The translations under genes and the position numbers were made by a program. From CAZRCG01 sp964598565 (GTDB taxonomy: Bacteria; Bdellovibrionota; UBA2394), in assembly GCA_964598565.1 (NCBI GenBank), contig CAZRCG010000013.1, positions 1 to 17,660 of the forward strand: a stretch of 17,660 nt of DNA, written 5' to 3'. The number at the start of each line of letters is the position of its first letter. Position 1 is the first letter of the stretch. The notes under the pieces are model-generated. The model searched no databases and was not told the origin of the DNA. It saw nothing but the letters and a program-made list of their open reading frames with translations. Of this stretch, positions 8,290 to 15,657 are shown in pieces.

Positions 8290-9471
8290 TCAGGTCGCTG
8301 CTTCTATTCTTTTTCTGTCGTTGCTTATGAGTCTTAAAACCGGTTTTGGTTCTGGTGATATTTGCTCTGACGGCTGAATAACAAAATTGCGTGCTGCAAA
8401 TTTGATTCTCTCCGCCAAAAGATGAGCATAGTTCATGGTGGTCTTGATATCCGTATGCCCGCCAATTTCTTGAACCGTTTTGATGTCCAAGCCACTGGCG
8501 ATCATGAGTGAGATCCCTGAATGTCTCAGATCGTGAAAGCGAATGCGTTTTCCGCCCCACTCTTTGACATCTCTATTAAAAAATCGATCGACGAAGTCTT
8601 CATGACAGATGGGTTTTCCGCGCTCTCGAAAGAAAAGAACTTCTTCCGATCTCAGTTCATTTTTTCGAATGAGATTTGAAAGCTCATCCAAAAGTTTCTG
8701 ATGGCACGGAACTCGTCTCATCTTACGCCCCTTGGTCGGCCTCAATTCCTTTTGAACTCGATCATATTGCCTCTGCACATGAATCAGTTCACCGCCTTGA
8801 ATGAGATCTTGAGGCTGCAAGCCCCAGATTTCACCAGCGCGCAAAGAAGTATTGAGACTTAAGAGATAGACGACGTAGATCCATCGATAGGGATCGTATG
8901 ACGGATACTTTTTATTGGCGAAAGACAGGAAACTTTCCGCTTCATGTCGTTCCCAGTATTGAATATCGCCGCGCACTTCTCGAAGTTTTTCGTAGCCCAA
9001 CGTTGGATTCGATGGAATCCGTCGTTTTTTGGCTGCGAAATTGATAATGGCTCGAACGATTTCAAGTTTTCTGTTTACCGTTGCTGGTTTGATTTGTTTT
9101 GAAAGTTGCTCCGATTGAATCACCGTTAAAAATCCAGGATGAAAACGATTGGGTGGGAGACTTCCATACTTTGGAAGAAGCTCATCCAATACTCCTTTGA
9201 TTTTTTTCCGATAACCGGGACTGAAATTGAGACTTTGAATCGTCACCCAATACTCAGCCTCTTCTCGAAACGTTGTCTCTTCGAAGTCTTTTGCACCAGT
9301 TCCGGCTTTTGTGATTTCTTGTCTGCGGGTTTTCAATCCGAGAATAAAGTCCTCGGCGTCTTGGCGCTTATCAAATCGTCTTCGCAAACGTTTTGATTTT
9401 CGCCCGTCGGCCCAGATCGAAGCTTCCCATTTGGTTTCGCCTTCTCGTGTGAGAATTCGACGTACTGACAT
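8290..9471 (-). CDS. int: Tyrosine recombinase integrase
   Basis: This 393-residue enzyme would insert and excise the element at the neighbouring tRNA-fMet gene. The N-terminal 60 residues (WEASIWADGRKSKRLRRRFDKRQDAEDF) look like an arm-type DNA-binding domain. A SAM-like core-binding region follows. The C-terminal catalytic domain shows the Arg in LNTSLRAGEIWGL, the HDLRHSG box (H-x-x-R) and the closing GHTDIKTTMNYAH box with the nucleophilic Tyr, so all main catalytic positions are present. I chose the ATG at 9471 because AGGAG lies nine bases upstream; an upstream in-frame start at 9525 would overlap the HTH gene and lacks such a site. The ribosome binding site lies in the 20-base gap after the HTH gene, so the two are an operon. 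The stop lies close to the tRNA 3' end. Confidence 0.95.
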   Translation of the reverse strand: MSVRRILTREGETKWEASIWADGRKSKRLRRRFDKRQDAEDFILGLKTRRQEITKAGTGAKDFEETTFREEAEYWVTIQSLNFSPGYRKKIKGVLDELLPKYGSLPPNRFHPGFLTVIQSEQLSKQIKPATVNRKLEIVRAIINFAAKKRRIPSNPTLGYEKLREVRGDIQYWERHEAESFLSFANKKYPSYDPYRWIYVVYLLSLNTSLRAGEIWGLQPQDLIQGGELIHVQRQYDRVQKELRPTKGRKMRRVPCHQKLLDELSNLIRKNELRSEEVLFFRERGKPICHEDFVDRFFNRDVKEWGGKRIRFHDLRHSGISLMIASGLDIKTVQEIGGHTDIKTTMNYAHLLAERIKFAARNFVIQPSEQISPEPKPVLRLISNDRKRIEAAT

Positions 9472-9491
9472 ATTATTTTTCTCCTCTTCCC

Positions 9492-9746
9492 TCAGCGAGC
9501 TGAAGGATTTTGAGAGGTGATCCAATTTCGTAGTACGGGCGTTTTCAGATAAAGAAATCGGTTAAATTTCACAAATAGATCTTGAGGAACCTTAAGTTGC
9601 TTTTGTCGATAGCGCCAATCGTAGATGGTCTTCACTGAAAGACCTAACGCTGACGCTGCCACTTCCGGTCTTACTAACTCTGGCAAATTGTCAAAGAACA
9701 TGGTTTCACTCAGCAATAGTGCCGAGTGATTTCTTGTCTTCATCAT
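9492..9746 (-). CDS. Small helix-turn-helix protein, likely excisionase / recombination directionality factor
   Basis: This is an 84-residue protein. Residues about 24-50 (LVRPEVAASALGLSVKTIYDWRYR) form a winged helix-turn-helix of the MerR/HTH_17 type found in excisionases and AlpA-like regulators. The preceding AAAGGGAA supplies a ribosome binding site about eight bases before the ATG at 9746; a second ATG follows directly. It ends 20 bases before the integrase start, an order (small HTH then int) common in integrative elements, which suggests it binds attachment-site repeats and favours excision, or regulates int. A role only as a transcription regulator remains possible. Confidence 0.8.
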   Translation of the reverse strand: MMKTRNHSALLLSETMFFDNLPELVRPEVAASALGLSVKTIYDWRYRQKQLKVPQDLFVKFNRFLYLKTPVLRNWITSQNPSAR

Positions 9747-9800
9747 AACAGTTTCCCTTTCGTAGTTCTATTATTGGATCATATTCTGTGATGATTTTTT

Positions 9801-10139
9801 TCATTCGTGTGATGCTGAATTTTGCAGAAGATAATTGATGAAATCTGATCGCGTAGCTTTGGGGTTTCCTGTCTGAAATTCTTTGAACGTCTCTTCGAAG
9901 CGATCCTTTGAACTCTTTTTGGTTTCTCGGAGTCGCATGATTTCTGATTTCTCGAGTTTTGAAATTCCAAGTTCGATCAGATGAATTGCCCGAACTCGTT
10001 TTGGCCCCGAGCCGTTGGCCAATTTGAGAAATTCTTCAATGCGGCTCGCCAATGATTCGGAAAGAGTAATCTGTCTATGCTTCGATATGGATTTTGTGGA
10101 GGGCTGATTGACGGACAGTGATGTGGAGTTGAGTGACAT
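9801..10139 (-). CDS. Small charged protein, ribbon-helix-helix-like DNA-binding candidate
   Basis: This 112-residue protein is not a named family to me. Residues about 22-65 run as a short strand (RQITLS), a helix (ESLASRIEEFLKLA), a turn rich in Gly and Pro, and a second helix (RVRAIHLIELGISKLEK). That is the layout of ribbon-helix-helix DNA-binding proteins. The rest is highly charged and helical. An AAAGGA box about ten bases before the ATG at 10139 supports the start. It lies between the replication-relaxation gene and the HTH/int pair, downstream of a strong promoter candidate and an inverted repeat. It could be the repressor of that site or a relaxosome accessory protein of the MobC/TraM kind. 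Both roles are inference. Confidence 0.65.
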   Translation of the reverse strand: MSLNSTSLSVNQPSTKSISKHRQITLSESLASRIEEFLKLANGSGPKRVRAIHLIELGISKLEKSEIMRLRETKKSSKDRFEETFKEFQTGNPKATRSDFINYLLQNSASHE

Positions 10140-10315
10140 GATAGATAGGTCCTTTCGATAGATGGTGAGTCGTGATGATGAGTAGTGATTTGTTTTTGAG
10201 GTTTTGAGATTTAGCGCACAGAGTAAGGTCAGTCCGCAATCAAAAAAATTCTGTTAAGAAAGGAAAAATGGAATCGTTTCAAAGAGTTGCAATTAACACT
10301 CCATTTCTAGAGCTG
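10140..10315. promoter_or_regulatory. Intergenic region with repeats, promoter and possible oriT
   Basis: This 176-base non-coding stretch separates the transfer genes from the recombination genes. Near the small gene it carries GATAGAT twice (10140-10146 and 10157-10163, 17 bases apart) and a run of GTGA/GATGA words up to about 10190. The middle is A/T-rich (CAAAAAAATTC and AAAGGAAAAA). The right edge holds the promoter and inverted repeat described separately. Such a region could hold the origin of transfer, but no known nick-site motif was recognised. Confidence 0.4.
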
Positions 10316-10319
10316 TCAA
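10291..10319 (-). promoter_or_regulatory. Candidate promoter for the small RHH-like / HTH / int genes
   Basis: On the minus strand a perfect TTGACA (10319-10314) is followed after 16 bases by GTTAAT (10297-10292), or after 17 bases by TTAATT. The -35 box overlaps the stop codon of the replication-relaxation gene and one arm of the inverted repeat, so a protein bound there would block RNA polymerase. Confidence 0.5.
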
Positions 10320-10342
10320 CTGGGTGACAGCGAGTTGACAGC
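10312..10342. repeat. Perfect 10-bp inverted repeat, candidate operator
   Basis: GCTGTCAACT (10312-10321) and AGTTGACAGC (10333-10342) are exact reverse complements with 11 bases between. The spacer itself holds another TGACAG (10325-10330), allowing an alternative 6-bp pairing. The repeat covers the last codons of the replication-relaxation gene and the TTGACA box, which points to an operator; it has no T-run, so it is not a standard terminator. Confidence 0.6.
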
Positions 10343-11119
10343 CACTTGAAAGCGATCTCTTTTCTCAAGCTCAAGAGTTTCGCCACTAATCGTCTGCCAC
10401 TGAGTCAGGAATTTCTCTTTAAGATGATTCAGAGTTATATAAAAAAATTTAGGTTTCTCTGTAAGGGCCGCTTCGTTTCGATAACGCTCTTCATAGGCTC
10501 GAATGCGATGAAGAAGAGCTTCAGATTTTGCAATATAGAGAACGGCGGAGATTTCATTTTTTCGATAGTATTTCTGAAAAAGATTTTCTTGATAGCGAGC
10601 GTAGTATTTAAGACTGGCTTCATATTCAAGGGCCAATCGGTAGCTGCCCTGAGGAAAGCGAAGTCGAACGACCGCATCGGGGTGAACGGTTTCAAAGTGA
10701 ATGAGGATGTCCTTATCTTCGGGAGCCGCTCTCGCAAGAAGCATGGTTTCGGTATAGTAGAACTCCAGATTCCTAAATTGCGAAAATGCTGAGCGGATAT
10801 CGACTAGATCCAGATCATGGGTGACCTTGCCGCTCCATCGATCTTCGCGAATGAGATGCTCTCTTCCAATGAACTCCGTGAGAGCTTTTTCAGAAAGAGA
10901 GTAACCTCGTTGAGGTGGAGAGAGTTCGAAGATACGAGCCGTTTTTATCCATCCCGCACGCTCCAAACGAATGAGTCGGACAAAGAGGCTATTCGGTTTA
11001 TCGTAAGAAAAAATATCGCGATTGATTTGAGCAGATAGGGCCACTTTATTTTCGTAAAGATACCAAAAGAGCTGGCGATCTTTCTCTCGAATCTGAACAT
11101 TAAATTTCATGTTTCGCAT
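10316..11119 (-). CDS. Replication-relaxation family protein
   Basis: This 267-residue protein resembles the replication-relaxation (Replic_Relax) family of plasmids and integrative elements. The N-terminal 85 residues form a winged-helix region (REKDRQLFWYLYENKVALSAQINRDIF, then a wing ending RGYSLSEKA). The HDLDLVDIRSAF segment (101-112) is the family's characteristic H-D region. Next come HPDAVVRLRF (146-155) and LALEYEAS (162-169), a P-D...E-x-E pattern like the PD-(D/E)XK nuclease core, and then Y/K-rich helices. It may act in replication, relaxation or mobilisation of the element; the exact reaction is unknown. The ATG at 11119 has AAGGA about ten bases upstream and overlaps the end of the FtsK-type gene by 13 bases, so the two are coupled. 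An ATG three codons downstream is a less likely start. Confidence 0.75.
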   Translation of the reverse strand: MRNMKFNVQIREKDRQLFWYLYENKVALSAQINRDIFSYDKPNSLFVRLIRLERAGWIKTARIFELSPPQRGYSLSEKALTEFIGREHLIREDRWSGKVTHDLDLVDIRSAFSQFRNLEFYYTETMLLARAAPEDKDILIHFETVHPDAVVRLRFPQGSYRLALEYEASLKYYARYQENLFQKYYRKNEISAVLYIAKSEALLHRIRAYEERYRNEAALTEKPKFFYITLNHLKEKFLTQWQTISGETLELEKRDRFQVAVNSLSPS

Positions 11120-12648
11120 GGAGGAAGATTCCTTTTGGTGAAATCAAAGGCGCTGGAATTGCTGGCGTTGATTTTAAAGAGGGGTTGAAAGAGTTTTCGT
11201 TTTCCAGATTCAAAATCAGCCTTTAAGTTTTGGCAAAGACTTCGGATCTCCTGATCAGTAATCAAGGGGGCTTGTACTTGAATTTCCTTGGCGCCAACTT
11301 TCCAAATCCCTCTTCCCGGAATATGGGGAAGGTCCATCGCTTCTTTGTTTCCAAGCACAACGAGAGAGCCTTGCAGGGTATTGGCCTTAAAGGCCATGCG
11401 GCCCACAATATTTTCCTGAACTGAAGTGGGGATCGTGACTTTATCGATTTTTTGAGTAGCGAGAACCAAATGCATGGCGGCGGCGCGAGAGAGTTTGGAG
11501 ATAGAGTCAATTAAGGATCGTGCTTCCAAAGTCAATTTGTAATCAGTATGTCCTTTCTCCATGCGTTGATGAAGGACGGAGGATTCATCGACGGCAATAA
11601 CAATGCGTTCCTTCAGGTCGCGATGCGGAACGATTTCTTTAAATCCCATTTTCTCGAGAAAATCGAAGCGCGCTTGCATTTCTTTTTCAAGTTTTCGAAG
11701 AAGAAGCACTGCATCACTGATATTTTTGACGATGGAAACATTAGGGGCTTCTTTGAAATCAACAGCTTCCAATCCTCGCTTCAGGTCAATTAGATAGACA
11801 TGAAGGTATTTTGTCGATTTCAGGAGCCCATAGATTTCTTGCTTATAGAACACGCTTTTTCCAGTCCCTGTAGAGCCTGCAATGATCAGATGAGGAAGCT
11901 CGCTAATGCATTGGACAAGTGGGCCCTCGTTGGTCATCCCCACATAGAAGCTCGCGTCACTCAAAGAGCACAGCTTCTCAAGCTCCGAGACCAATATTTT
12001 CTTTGGAAGTTTGTGGCGGCTAAGGGTCAGAAGAATCCGACCGTTACTTTTACCCTGAACAATAGATTCGACGGTGCGATCAAACGAGGCCTCCAATCGC
12101 TCTTTCTTAGTCTCAAATTCGCTTAGGCCAAGCGATCGAGCATCAAACTCTAAAAGTGTTTTGTCAGGCCCTTTGAAGAAATTCCGAAAGGAGGATTGTA
12201 AATAAATAGGTGTTTTTCGAACCAGAATTGGAGTTCCGAGAGAGCCATTTGTAAGCCCAATGTCGACAAAGAGTTTTTGATATTTGGTTCGAATGAAGCG
12301 AAGTCGAATTCCGAGCAAGATAAGTAGCGGCAACGTCACTAGAAAAAGGAGAATAGAGTGCTGAAGATAAAAGTAATCGTGCTTAAGAAATGCTAGTTTC
12401 TTATAAGTCAGAAAGGTGGGGGCCCAGCTATGAATAAACTGAATTTGCCAGTGACGAGAAATAGCGTAGTAGGATCCAAAACAAAGTGACCCGATGAGGA
12501 CGCTGATGATGAAAGGCCTTCGCCAAAGAAGTCGACCCAGCTCCACAATTCCCAGGCCCCATATAATAATGAGCTCATTGAGGGTCTCCGTAATCGCTTC
12601 ATCGGCTTTGTTTCGTTTGGTTTTTTCCGGAGTGTCGGAGGAGATCAC
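11107..12648 (-). CDS. FtsK/SpoIIIE-type DNA translocase, putative conjugative coupling ATPase
   Basis: This 513-residue membrane ATPase would pump DNA to the mating channel. Membrane segments lie at about 27-40 and 46-62, and a stronger one at 96-115, before a cytoplasmic motor domain. The Walker A motif is GSTGTGKS (258-265) and the Walker B motif is RIVIAVDESS (348-357). LSRAAAMHLVLATQK (386-400) matches the FtsK signature (aRAxGIHLxLATQ), and NIVGRMAFKA...S..VLGNKEAMDLPHIPGRG is the FtsK C-terminal motor pattern. The DNA-reading gamma domain of chromosomal FtsK is absent, as in conjugative TcpA/TraB-type proteins. Its ATG overlaps the TraG-like stop in an ATGA junction. In F-type systems the coupling protein is normally VirD4/TraD-like, so an FtsK-type motor here is unusual. 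Confidence 0.85.
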   Translation of the reverse strand: MISSDTPEKTKRNKADEAITETLNELIIIWGLGIVELGRLLWRRPFIISVLIGSLCFGSYYAISRHWQIQFIHSWAPTFLTYKKLAFLKHDYFYLQHSILLFLVTLPLLILLGIRLRFIRTKYQKLFVDIGLTNGSLGTPILVRKTPIYLQSSFRNFFKGPDKTLLEFDARSLGLSEFETKKERLEASFDRTVESIVQGKSNGRILLTLSRHKLPKKILVSELEKLCSLSDASFYVGMTNEGPLVQCISELPHLIIAGSTGTGKSVFYKQEIYGLLKSTKYLHVYLIDLKRGLEAVDFKEAPNVSIVKNISDAVLLLRKLEKEMQARFDFLEKMGFKEIVPHRDLKERIVIAVDESSVLHQRMEKGHTDYKLTLEARSLIDSISKLSRAAAMHLVLATQKIDKVTIPTSVQENIVGRMAFKANTLQGSLVVLGNKEAMDLPHIPGRGIWKVGAKEIQVQAPLITDQEIRSLCQNLKADFESGKRKLFQPLFKINASNSSAFDFTKRNLPPCET

Positions 12649-14138
12649 TTGATTACACTGGCTCCCTTCGTCACAACGGCCGAACCCACAGAAGCAGCAT
12701 CGTGCACTACTTCGGGAGCTCGCTCTTGTTCAGAATCTCGAATCCAGGGAAAGAATTTCATGGCCACAAAACCTGTGAGCATGGGGCCCGATAGCAACTG
12801 AATCCACGCATAGACGGCATAAAACTGATAGAGTCTCGAACTGATAAGATCGGCACTATAAAGAGAGATACCATCCGAGAGTTCTCCAAAATGATGAAGA
12901 GTTTCTGTAGAAAGCGCGATGCTCGTCATCACGTGATAAAAGAGCGTCCAAATGGGGGCCCAAAGGGCGACTGAGAAATAAACCACATACCAAAATAAGA
13001 GAGGCCTCCATCTGCCCGCGGCCAAGAAAAAGATGAGCCAGGGAAAGATCATTAAGAGGATCATTTTGATGATGCCCGCGAGATGGGGAGCTCGTTTCAA
13101 ATATTCATTAAATTTCTCGATTCGTTCGGCATAAAGAGAAGAACCCTCGAGCTCTCCCAGGCCCAGCATATGCAGCCAACCATCAAAGGATTTAATGCGC
13201 GACCAGTATTGAAAGACCTTTCCCGCGGCACCTTCGGCAACGGCTCCTTTCTGGATGCCAAAGAAGTTTTCTTTATTCTCCCAAAAATAGTTTACGAGGG
13301 CCTGAGAGGCTTTCAGATTTCGATAGAGAATGGGGTCTTTAGTGGGAGTGAGCGAGAGAAATGTGTCTGTTGGAATTTTTCCTGTTTTCTCTTCCGCATA
13401 TTTTTGAAGGTGATGAACGACCTCATCTTTCATATCGAGACAGGTCCAATTTTTATTTTTGAGTGTCGGAAGTGGAATATTCTTAAGCGATAAATCCACG
13501 GCAGATTTATCTCGAAACATATTATCAAGGCCGCCTCCTTGATAGTCTTCTTTCAATGTCGGAATCAGAGGATTGAAACATTCTTCTGTATAAAAGCTCA
13601 GTTTATTTCGAAGCTCGGCATCTTCAATAGTATCGGACCCCGCATAGAGAACAGCTTTGTAAAAGAAACTCGGCGCTGAAGCCTCGGAGTTGGTACGAGC
13701 AAAAAGTTTATCAACTACGTTTTGCGCAAAACGCCCCATCTCATCAGCAGATCGGCTTAAGAGATCGAAGATAAAGGAAACTTCGAATGATTGTTTGACG
13801 GATGGGCCTTTGGATTTCAAATACGAATTGTCGTGCCAGGAGCTTCGATCCATTTTTTTGACCGATACATCTGTGCCGACTTTCAAAAGGCTTAAGCCCA
13901 CAAAGAGACAGAAGATGAGCCGAGCAAAGCCAGCCAAAGGCATGCTTCGTTTATGCACAAGACTGTCCGGCAGATAGCGAGCTGCAAGATGCCAGATTCC
14001 CACGAGAAAACTCGCTCCAAAAATCAAAACAAGAATTCCCAGAAAAACTTTGTAGGACGTGATTATTTCAATCGAGGCTTCATGCAGAAAGAGCCCGATG
14101 TAAGTGTAGAAAGCTTCGTAAGCGGTATTGGTGAACAT
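12645..14138 (-). CDS. TraG-N-domain inner-membrane conjugation protein
   Basis: This 497-residue protein matches the layout of the TraG N-terminal domain of F-type systems, which acts in pilus assembly and mating-pair stabilisation. Membrane segments lie at about 29-54 and 68-87. A long polar, probably periplasmic, loop (about 90-350) follows, and then a second cluster of hydrophobic segments at about 355-375, 378-405 and 450-467. F TraG is about twice this length and carries a long C-terminal periplasmic region with entry-exclusion functions; that half is missing here, and the protein ends with a short charged tail. The start ATG at 14138 has AGAGGG about 11 bases upstream. It is coupled to the FtsK-type gene by ATGA. 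Its position after TraH- and TraC-like genes supports the call. Confidence 0.7.
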   Translation of the reverse strand: MFTNTAYEAFYTYIGLFLHEASIEIITSYKVFLGILVLIFGASFLVGIWHLAARYLPDSLVHKRSMPLAGFARLIFCLFVGLSLLKVGTDVSVKKMDRSSWHDNSYLKSKGPSVKQSFEVSFIFDLLSRSADEMGRFAQNVVDKLFARTNSEASAPSFFYKAVLYAGSDTIEDAELRNKLSFYTEECFNPLIPTLKEDYQGGGLDNMFRDKSAVDLSLKNIPLPTLKNKNWTCLDMKDEVVHHLQKYAEEKTGKIPTDTFLSLTPTKDPILYRNLKASQALVNYFWENKENFFGIQKGAVAEGAAGKVFQYWSRIKSFDGWLHMLGLGELEGSSLYAERIEKFNEYLKRAPHLAGIIKMILLMIFPWLIFFLAAGRWRPLLFWYVVYFSVALWAPIWTLFYHVMTSIALSTETLHHFGELSDGISLYSADLISSRLYQFYAVYAWIQLLSGPMLTGFVAMKFFPWIRDSEQERAPEVVHDAASVGSAVVTKGASVIK

Positions 14139-14325
14139 GGATTTTGTTTCCCTCTGGAAGGTGTTATTTGGCAGAGCCTGCCATGAAGATGTGCCACCGT
14201 GTTGAGCAGTCCAGTGATGTTTTCTAGCCTTTACACCCAGGTCCCCAAATTATTACGAAAATGCACAACGTGCTTTCATCGGGGGCTTTGACGCTTCTGC
14301 ATGACCCGTATAGAAAGTTAATTTC
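14139..14325. other. Non-coding gap between TraH-like and TraG-like genes
   Basis: These 187 bases hold no plausible gene; the open frames are under ten codons. On the minus strand, TAATAAT follows a GCAC-GTT-GTGC inverted repeat, and a small GGCAG/CTGCC hairpin lies near 14170. These could mark an internal promoter or attenuator, but none is strong. The gap is notable because all neighbouring genes in the element are tightly packed. Confidence 0.35.
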
Positions 14326-15636
14326 TCACTCACACATCACATCATCAGCACAGTCGAAAAAATTGGCTTTCTCCTTCTGAGATCGCCGCGCTGATGAATC
14401 GTTTTCAAAGCGTCGTTCAATCGCCTCATTTTGGAATTGAAGACCTTCGGAATTGATTTGATAGAGCACTTCATTTAGTGGCTCATTCTTATGTCGATAA
14501 AGTGACATCGTCATTTCAATTTGGTCCTTAAGAGCGCGTCGTTTGGTTTCGACTTCTTGGCGTCGATGATCAGGGAGATGAGGATTGGTTCCCATCTTGG
14601 CCGAGACAAAATCAAGGGACTGGCTCATATCGTTTGAAAAGATAGTCATAGCCATAGCATCAGAGAGTTTTTGGCAAGCGATGGCTCGCTTTCGGTCGGG
14701 CAGTAAACTTAATGATCGCAGAGTCTGGCGATCGATGAGAAGGGTCTCGCTTTGGCCGCTTAATTTTTTGAGATCGGCTTTGCTTACAACGGATTGAAGT
14801 GACGCTCTGTCGGAATACTTCATAACTTTTGGAACCAGTTCTCCGCAGAGTTTTTGAAAACTTTCACGTTCGAGCTGAAGCAAATAGGTTCTTGGCGTGA
14901 ATTGTATTTTCTTGGGACCATAATCCACCTGGATATTTCCTTTGCGAATGACCGTGTCCCCAATGAGGGCTTTGACGAGAGAGACCGTCCGCTTCGCATC
15001 GGCTCCCTTAAAGCCAGCCCACGATGCCGATGCTTCAATGAGGCGATTCTCGGAAACTTCTGGATTCCTTCTGTCTCCAGACCAGTTTTTGAGATCAAAG
15101 CTAAACGTATTTTTGCATTTATCGATCGCTTCTTCGAAATTTCCACCGGTCTTTTGAATTTCCTTTTGAACGCAGCGCTGTCGTTCTTCGTAAAAATCTT
15201 CTACACGAGAATCTACGTACTTATCAATGATCGCACATTGATCGAGACGCATTTGAGCTAGGTATGAGCTCTGAAGTTGAAAGTGTTTAAGGATGGCGCA
15301 CCACGTGGGACTGAAGTAGCAAGTGAGCAGCATGGGGCTTCCGGCCACAATATTTTTGCCGAGACTTCCAAAGTATTTGGCATCCAACATATTTTGAAGG
15401 CCGGCCTTTAAAGTGTTCTTGAAATTAATCTGGCCACAGTCGGAGCCAATGCCAAGATCTACACTCAAATCAATAGTCTTATAGTTATCAAAAACGGGAT
15501 CTCTCTTTTCCCCATTGGAGCCCATCAAGTAGTCGCTGGGGGAGAGTCCACTTCGATTTCTATAGTCAAATCGAGCGGCATAAAGATTGGAAGTGACGAA
15601 TAAACTGATGCCAAGAATGATGATTCTCGTTTTCAT
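14326..15636 (-). CDS. Exported TraH-like conjugal transfer protein
   Basis: The 436-residue product starts with a clear signal peptide (MKTRIIILGISLFVTSNLYA, cleavage after residue 20), so it works in the periplasm. Later segments resemble F TraH in order: a CGQI segment (67-70, compare C-G-G-I in TraH), a mixed helical region with an L...Q-C pattern (C134), and a ASWAGF...VKALIGDTVI segment that parallels the N-A-L...TLTGSLVFG region of TraH. I count about ten cysteines, an even number, suggesting disulphides as in F-type pilus assembly proteins. F TraH helps build the outer-membrane side of the channel. An AGAGGAAG box seven bases before the ATG supports the start. It lies 21 bases after the VirB4-like gene. 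The match is by pattern only; an unrelated exported transfer protein is possible. Confidence 0.6.
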   Translation of the reverse strand: MKTRIIILGISLFVTSNLYAARFDYRNRSGLSPSDYLMGSNGEKRDPVFDNYKTIDLSVDLGIGSDCGQINFKNTLKAGLQNMLDAKYFGSLGKNIVAGSPMLLTCYFSPTWCAILKHFQLQSSYLAQMRLDQCAIIDKYVDSRVEDFYEERQRCVQKEIQKTGGNFEEAIDKCKNTFSFDLKNWSGDRRNPEVSENRLIEASASWAGFKGADAKRTVSLVKALIGDTVIRKGNIQVDYGPKKIQFTPRTYLLQLERESFQKLCGELVPKVMKYSDRASLQSVVSKADLKKLSGQSETLLIDRQTLRSLSLLPDRKRAIACQKLSDAMAMTIFSNDMSQSLDFVSAKMGTNPHLPDHRRQEVETKRRALKDQIEMTMSLYRHKNEPLNEVLYQINSEGLQFQNEAIERRFENDSSARRSQKEKANFFDCADDVMCE

Positions 15637-15657
15637 AAGACTTCCTCTTCAAAAAAT

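Noticed and set aside
9472..9525. 18-codon N-terminal extension of the integrase
   Set aside because: It would overlap the HTH gene; the ATG at 9471 has an AGGAG at good spacing.
9779..9970. Minus-strand open frame of 63 codons
   Set aside because: It overlaps the 112-residue RHH-like gene in another frame, has no ribosome binding site and no recognisable motif.
10312..10342. Inverted repeat as an intrinsic terminator for the transfer operon
   Set aside because: There is no T-run after the stem on the minus strand, the 11-base loop is long, and a promoter box overlaps it.
13083..13493. Plus-strand open frame of 136 codons inside the TraG-like gene
   Set aside because: It lies antisense to a well-supported gene, has no domain and no promoter, and looks like a frame shadow.
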